Origin: DATBLY01 sp963705545
Lineage (GTDB): Bacteria; Actinomycetota; UBA4738; HRBIN12
Direction: 5' to 3'
Length of the DNA stretch: 64,000 nucleotides
Assembly (NCBI GenBank): GCA_963705545.1
Contig: CAVPJX010000002.1
Span: 124,001-188,000, forward strand
The translations under genes were made by a program, and so were the position numbers. Of the stretch, positions 60,547 to 64,000 are shown piece by piece (position 1 is the first letter of the stretch; every line of letters starts with the position of its first letter). The notes below the pieces were generated by a model, which did no database searches, was not told the origin of the DNA, and worked only from the letters and a program-made list of their open reading frames with translations.

Positions 60547-62208
60547 GTGAGCCGCCGCGAGATCCGCGCTCCCCGGGGGAGCCAGCTGTCGTGCCGGTCC
60601 TGGCCGCAGGAGGCCGCGCTCCGCATGTTGATGAACAACCTCGATCCCGACGTGGCCGAGCGACCCGAGGACCTCGTCGTCTACGGCGGCACGGGACGCG
60701 CCGCCCGGTCTTGGGAGGCGTTCGACGCGATCGTCCGGATGCTCCGCGAGCTCGGCGATGACGAGACGCTCCTGGTCCAGTCCGGGAAGCCCGTCGGGGT
60801 CTTCCGAACCCACGCGATGGCGCCCCGCGTGCTGATCTCGAACGCGATGCTCGTGCCCAGATGGGCCGACTGGGACACCTTCCGGGAGCTCGAGGCCGCC
60901 GGGCTCACGATGTACGGGCAGATGACGGCCGGGTCCTGGATCTACATCGGCACGCAGGGGATCCTGCAGGGGACCTACGAGACGCTCGCCGAATGCGCGC
61001 ATCAGCACTTCGGCGGGACGCTCGCGGGGACGATCACCCTCACCGGCGGCCTCGGCGGGATGGGTGGCGCGCAGCCGCTGGCCGTCACGATGAACGGCGG
61101 CGTCGCGCTCTGCATCGAGGTCGACCCGGCGCGCGTCGAGCGCCGGATGAAGACGCGGTACCTCGACCGCGAGACCGAGGACCTCGACACCGCCCTCACG
61201 TGGGCCGAGGAGGCGAAGGCCGCCGGCGACGCGGTCTCCATCGGTCTGCTCGGCAACTGTGCCGACGTCGAGCCGGAGCTGCTCCGGCGCGGCTTCCGGC
61301 CCGAAGTGGTCACCGACCAGACCAGCGCGCACGACCCGCTCGGCGGCTACGTCCCGGCGGGCCTCACGCTCGAGGAGGCCGCGGCACTGCGCGCGTCGGA
61401 CCCCGAGGGGTACCAGCGCCGCGCGTACGCCTCGATGGCGGCGCACGTCGACGCGATGGTCGGCTTCGGCGAAGCCGGCGCCCTGGTGTTCGACTACGGG
61501 AACAACCTGCGGGCGGGTGCCGAGCTGGGCGGCCTGGCGCACGATCGCGCGTATGGCTACCCGGGGTTCGTCCCGGCGTTCGTGCGGCCGCTGTTCTGCG
61601 AGGGCAAGGGCCCGTTCCGCTGGGCGGCGCTCTCGGGGGACGCCGAGGACATCGCGAAGACGGACCGCGCGGTGGCCGAGCTGTTCCCCGGCAACGAGCG
61701 GCTGCGGCGGTGGCTCGACCTGGCGGCCGACCGCGTCGCGTTCCAGGGGCTCCCTGCGCGGATCTGCTGGCTCGGGTTCGGCGAGCGCGCGGTGGCCGGT
61801 CTCCGCTTCAACGAGATGGTGGCGAGCGGCGAGCTCGCGGCGCCGATCGTGATCGGGCGTGACCACCTGGACAGCGGGAGCGTGGCGTCGCCGTTCCGCG
61901 AGACCGAGGCGATGCGGGACGGCTCCGATGCGATCGCCGATTGGCCGATCCTGAACGCGCTGATCAACACGGCGGCCGGCGCCCACTGGGTGAGCGTCCA
62001 CCACGGCGGGGGCGTCGGGATCGGCTACTCGATCCACGCCGGCATGGTGGTCGTCGCAGACGGCACGACGGAGGCGGCCGACCGGCTGGAGCGTGTGCTG
62101 ACGACCGACCCGGGGATGGGCGTGATCCGGCACGCCGACGCCGGCTACGAGCGGGCGATCGAGGTCGCGACCGAACGCGGCGTCCGGATCCCGATGCGCG
62201 AGGGATGA
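60547..62208 (+). CDS. hutU: Urocanate hydratase
   Basis: A 553-residue NAD-containing enzyme of histidine breakdown, converting urocanate to imidazolonepropionate. It shows LMNNLDPDVAERPEDLVVYGGTGRAARSW, MYGQMTAGSWIYIGTQGILQGTYETL, GGLGGMGGAQPLAVTMNGG, RTHAMAPRVLISNAMLVPRWADW and the catalytic region FCEGKGPFRWAALSGD, then HWVSVHHGGGVGIGYSIHAGMVVVADGT. Length is normal. The start is GTG at 60547. No other hut genes are recognisable downstream within the window. Confidence 0.95.
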   Translation: MSRREIRAPRGSQLSCRSWPQEAALRMLMNNLDPDVAERPEDLVVYGGTGRAARSWEAFDAIVRMLRELGDDETLLVQSGKPVGVFRTHAMAPRVLISNAMLVPRWADWDTFRELEAAGLTMYGQMTAGSWIYIGTQGILQGTYETLAECAHQHFGGTLAGTITLTGGLGGMGGAQPLAVTMNGGVALCIEVDPARVERRMKTRYLDRETEDLDTALTWAEEAKAAGDAVSIGLLGNCADVEPELLRRGFRPEVVTDQTSAHDPLGGYVPAGLTLEEAAALRASDPEGYQRRAYASMAAHVDAMVGFGEAGALVFDYGNNLRAGAELGGLAHDRAYGYPGFVPAFVRPLFCEGKGPFRWAALSGDAEDIAKTDRAVAELFPGNERLRRWLDLAADRVAFQGLPARICWLGFGERAVAGLRFNEMVASGELAAPIVIGRDHLDSGSVASPFRETEAMRDGSDAIADWPILNALINTAAGAHWVSVHHGGGVGIGYSIHAGMVVVADGTTEAADRLERVLTTDPGMGVIRHADAGYERAIEVATERGVRIPMREG

Positions 62209-62236
62209 CGCGCTCGATGCGCGACCCGGTGGGGCC

Positions 62237-62938
62237 ATGACCGAACGGCGGATCGTCGCGATGGGCGGCGGCGGGTTCTCCGACGACGATCCCGTGCTCG
62301 ACCGGTACGTCCTCGACCTCGTGGACGCGGCCCGGCCGAAGGTCTGCTTCGTCCCGACGGCGTCCGGCGACATCCCGCCCTACCTCGTGAGCTTCTACGA
62401 GGCGTTCCCAGCACGCTCGTTCGAGACCGCGGTGCTCCGGCTGTTCCAACGCCAGGTGGGGGACCTGGATGCGTTCCTGGGCGAGCAGGACGTGATCTAC
62501 GTCGGCGGCGGCAACACGGCGAACCTCTTGGACGTCTGGCGGCGACACGGCGTCGACCGAGCACTCTCCGCCGCGTGGGGGGCGGGCGTCGTGCTCTGCG
62601 GGGTCTCGGCCGGCGCGAACTGCTGGTTCGAGGCGTCGACGACGGATTCGTTCATGGTCGGTCGCGCGGATCCGCTGCTCGACGGGCTCGGCCTGTTGTC
62701 GGGGAGCTTCTCGCCGCACTTCGACTCCGAGCCCGCGCGCCGGCCACGGTTCCACGAGCTGGTCGGGACCGGGGAGCTCCCCGACGGGCTCGCGTGCGAT
62801 GACTTCGCCGCCGTTCGGTTCGAGGGGACGAGGCTCGTCGAGGCGGTGGCCAGCCGTCCCGGCGCCGGCGCGTATCGCGTGGTGCTCGCGTCGTCCGGCC
62901 CGACCGAGGAGCGGCTGTCGGTCCGCGCCCTCGGCTGA
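62237..62938 (+). CDS. Peptidase E (S51 family)
   Basis: A 233-residue Ser peptidase of the Asp-specific dipeptidase/S51 family. The nucleophile serine is in LCGVSAGANCWFE, with MGGGGFS and YVGGGNTANLLDVWR before it and FSPHFDSE after it. It is a second member of the same superfamily as the cyanophycinase at 23.3-24.2 kb, and dipeptides with N-terminal Asp, such as those from cyanophycin, are plausible substrates. It lies 28 bases after hutU. Confidence 0.88.
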   Translation: MTERRIVAMGGGGFSDDDPVLDRYVLDLVDAARPKVCFVPTASGDIPPYLVSFYEAFPARSFETAVLRLFQRQVGDLDAFLGEQDVIYVGGGNTANLLDVWRRHGVDRALSAAWGAGVVLCGVSAGANCWFEASTTDSFMVGRADPLLDGLGLLSGSFSPHFDSEPARRPRFHELVGTGELPDGLACDDFAAVRFEGTRLVEAVASRPGAGAYRVVLASSGPTEERLSVRALG

Positions 62939-62979
62939 TCGGGCCGTCGGCCGTTCGACAACCTCGCGTCCCGGCGGCG

Positions 62980-63891
62980 ATGATGCCGACGATGCTGACG
63001 CCGCAGGGAGGGATCTTCGCCCTCGGGACCTCCTCGCATGCCTACCTCGAGTTCGACGCCCGGGCATCCGGGCCGGACCTCGTCCGGGCCGTCGCGGGCC
63101 TCCGCGAACCGCGCACGACGATGGGTGGCGTGAACCTGGTCGCGGGGTTCCGTCCCGAGCTGTGGCGACGGGTGGCGCCGGACGACGCGCCCGAGGGGGT
63201 CGTGGGGTTCGACGAGGACCTGATCGGCGTCGACGGATCCGTGATGCCCGCCACCCAGCACGACGCGGTGCTGTGGCTGTCGGGCAGCGCGTACGACGTC
63301 GTGTTCGACCTCGCGAGGGACGCGATCGGGGAGCTCGACGAGCTCTCGACGCTGGCGGAGGAGACCTCGAGCTGGCCGTACCAGCACGACCGCGACCTGA
63401 CCGGGTTCATCGACGGCACGGAGAACCCCTCGCTGATCGACGCGCCCGACATCGCCCTGATCCCCGAGGGCTCGCCGGGCGCCGGGGGAACGGTGCTGCT
63501 GCTCCAGAAGTGGCCGCACGATGTGGTCGCGTGGGAGTCGCTGTCGATCCAGGAGCAGGAGCGGGTGATCGGCCGCACGAAGGACGACAGCGTCGAGCTG
63601 GAGGACCAACCGGAGGGGTCGCACGTCTCGAGCACCGACCAGGAGCGCTTCGGGAAGATCTTCCGGCGCAACATGCCCTTCGGGACCGTGACCGACCACG
63701 GCACGATGTTCGTGGGGTTCAGCGCGGACCAGCAACGCCTGGCGGCGATGCTCCGCAGCATGGCCGGGCTCGAGGGCGGCGTACCCGACGCCCTCACGCG
63801 CTTCAGCCGCCCGGTGACGGGGGCGTACTACTTCGTCCCGTCGAACGCGAGTCTTCGCCGGCTCGCGCCCGAGCCGACCGAGCCCGGATAG
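62980..63891 (+). CDS. Dyp-type peroxidase
   Basis: A 303-residue heme peroxidase. The GXXDG motif is GFIDGTENPSLIDA, and the proximal-histidine region DQPEGSHVSSTDQERFGKIFRRNMPFG has the conserved Arg of the family. Such enzymes oxidise dyes and phenolic compounds with H2O2 and are sometimes loaded in encapsulins; no encapsulin gene is in view. No signal peptide is apparent. The start is uncertain: ATG at 62980 is used, with ATG at 62983 and 62992 possible. Confidence 0.9.
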   Translation: MMPTMLTPQGGIFALGTSSHAYLEFDARASGPDLVRAVAGLREPRTTMGGVNLVAGFRPELWRRVAPDDAPEGVVGFDEDLIGVDGSVMPATQHDAVLWLSGSAYDVVFDLARDAIGELDELSTLAEETSSWPYQHDRDLTGFIDGTENPSLIDAPDIALIPEGSPGAGGTVLLLQKWPHDVVAWESLSIQEQERVIGRTKDDSVELEDQPEGSHVSSTDQERFGKIFRRNMPFGTVTDHGTMFVGFSADQQRLAAMLRSMAGLEGGVPDALTRFSRPVTGAYYFVPSNASLRRLAPEPTEPG

Positions 63892-63903
63892 GCGCTCGGG
63901 CGC

Positions 63904-64000
63904 TCAGCCCGGTGGGGACCAGCCGTCGGTGATCGCGTTCACGCGCGCGACCAGGTCGGCCTCGTCGACGTTCGTCAGCTCTCCGCGCTCGACGATCGTC
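63904..64000 (-). CDS. C-terminal end of an amidohydrolase-like gene (partial)
   Basis: The last 31 residues of a gene entering from beyond the window, reading TIVERGELTNVDEADLVARV and ending at the TGA at 63904-63906. The pattern V-x-x-G-x-L-x-x-V-D-E-A-x-L is typical of the C-terminus of amidohydrolase-superfamily deaminases (8-oxoguanine deaminase, HutF and similar). This rests on the tail alone, so the assignment is tentative. Confidence 0.4.
   Translation of the reverse strand, partial: TIVERGELTNVDEADLVARVNAITDGWSPPG

Noticed and set aside
1..64000. Prophage, integrative element, defence island or CRISPR array
   Set aside because: No integrase, transposase, phage structural gene, Cas gene or regularly spaced repeat was found; the genes are chromosomal housekeeping and metabolic types.

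Overview
The window is a GC-rich (roughly 70 percent by eye), gene-dense bacterial chromosome segment with many GTG starts, short gaps and frequent 1-40 base overlaps. Gene content points to Actinomycetota: the MSMEG_4193/DUF3090/SCO1664 trio, F420-linked genes (a luciferase-like oxidoreductase and an FrhB-type protein), a mycobacterial-type 7Fe ferredoxin, MetB beside cystathionine beta-synthase, OtsA/OtsB with a GH15 enzyme, and PHO-box-like repeats before pstS. Cyanophycin genes and many lineage-vague proteins suggest a deep-branching or uncultured actinobacterial lineage. That last point is inference. No tRNA, rRNA, insertion sequence, prophage or CRISPR array was seen.

Layout. 0-2 kb: end of pheA and a beta-propeller protein. 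2-7.7 kb (minus): rhomboid protease, thioredoxin-like lipoprotein, O6-alkylguanine-DNA alkyltransferase, the SCO1664/DUF3090/phosphatase trio and a PhoR-like kinase. 7.8-13.2 kb (plus): the phosphate operon pstS-pstC-pstA-pstB-phoU-phoB, with tandem PHO-box-like 11-mers before pstS and a perfect 14-bp hairpin between pstS and pstC. 13-17 kb: acetyltransferase, CorA, a secreted SLT-like protein, a highly structured intergenic region and ispH. 17-20 kb (minus): a cassette of MgtE-like transporter, double PhoU/TrkA-C protein and double RAM-domain protein. 20-27 kb: AlkA-like glycosylase, HD-GYP phosphodiesterase, IscA-like protein, cyanophycinase, cyanophycin synthetase and a DksA/TraR-like protein. 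27-34 kb: GH15 enzyme, otsB, otsA, a Mur ligase resembling CphA without its ATP-grasp domain, and an MFS exporter. 34-39 kb: GABA aminotransferase and two aldehyde dehydrogenases. 40-51 kb: hydrolase, F420-type oxidoreductase, a small and a very large histidine kinase, ferredoxin, FrhB-like protein, cupredoxin, ErpA, a disulfide oxidoreductase, an M20 peptidase, NUDIX and a CoA-binding protein. 51-64 kb: sugar dehydrogenase, VOC protein, cbs-DUF429-metB, a response regulator-GGDEF/response regulator-EAL pair, methyltransferase, urocanate hydratase, S51 peptidase, Dyp peroxidase and the end of an amidohydrolase-like gene.

How the genes fit together. The Pho set is complete: sensor kinase, transporter, PhoU and response regulator around one PHO-box region. 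The 21-39 kb region combines nitrogen storage as cyanophycin, trehalose metabolism and oxidation of putrescine/GABA-type compounds, which looks like a nutrient-storage and stress region. HD-GYP, GGDEF and EAL proteins indicate cyclic-di-GMP signalling.

Caution. At least nine single-base frameshifts break genes whose downstream halves are intact and homologous: pstS, pstC twice, pstA, phoB, the acetyltransferase, otsB, the DUF429 gene and cbs. Many lie beside short G/C runs. Consensus errors are the simplest explanation, so these are listed as full-length genes with the shift positions given.
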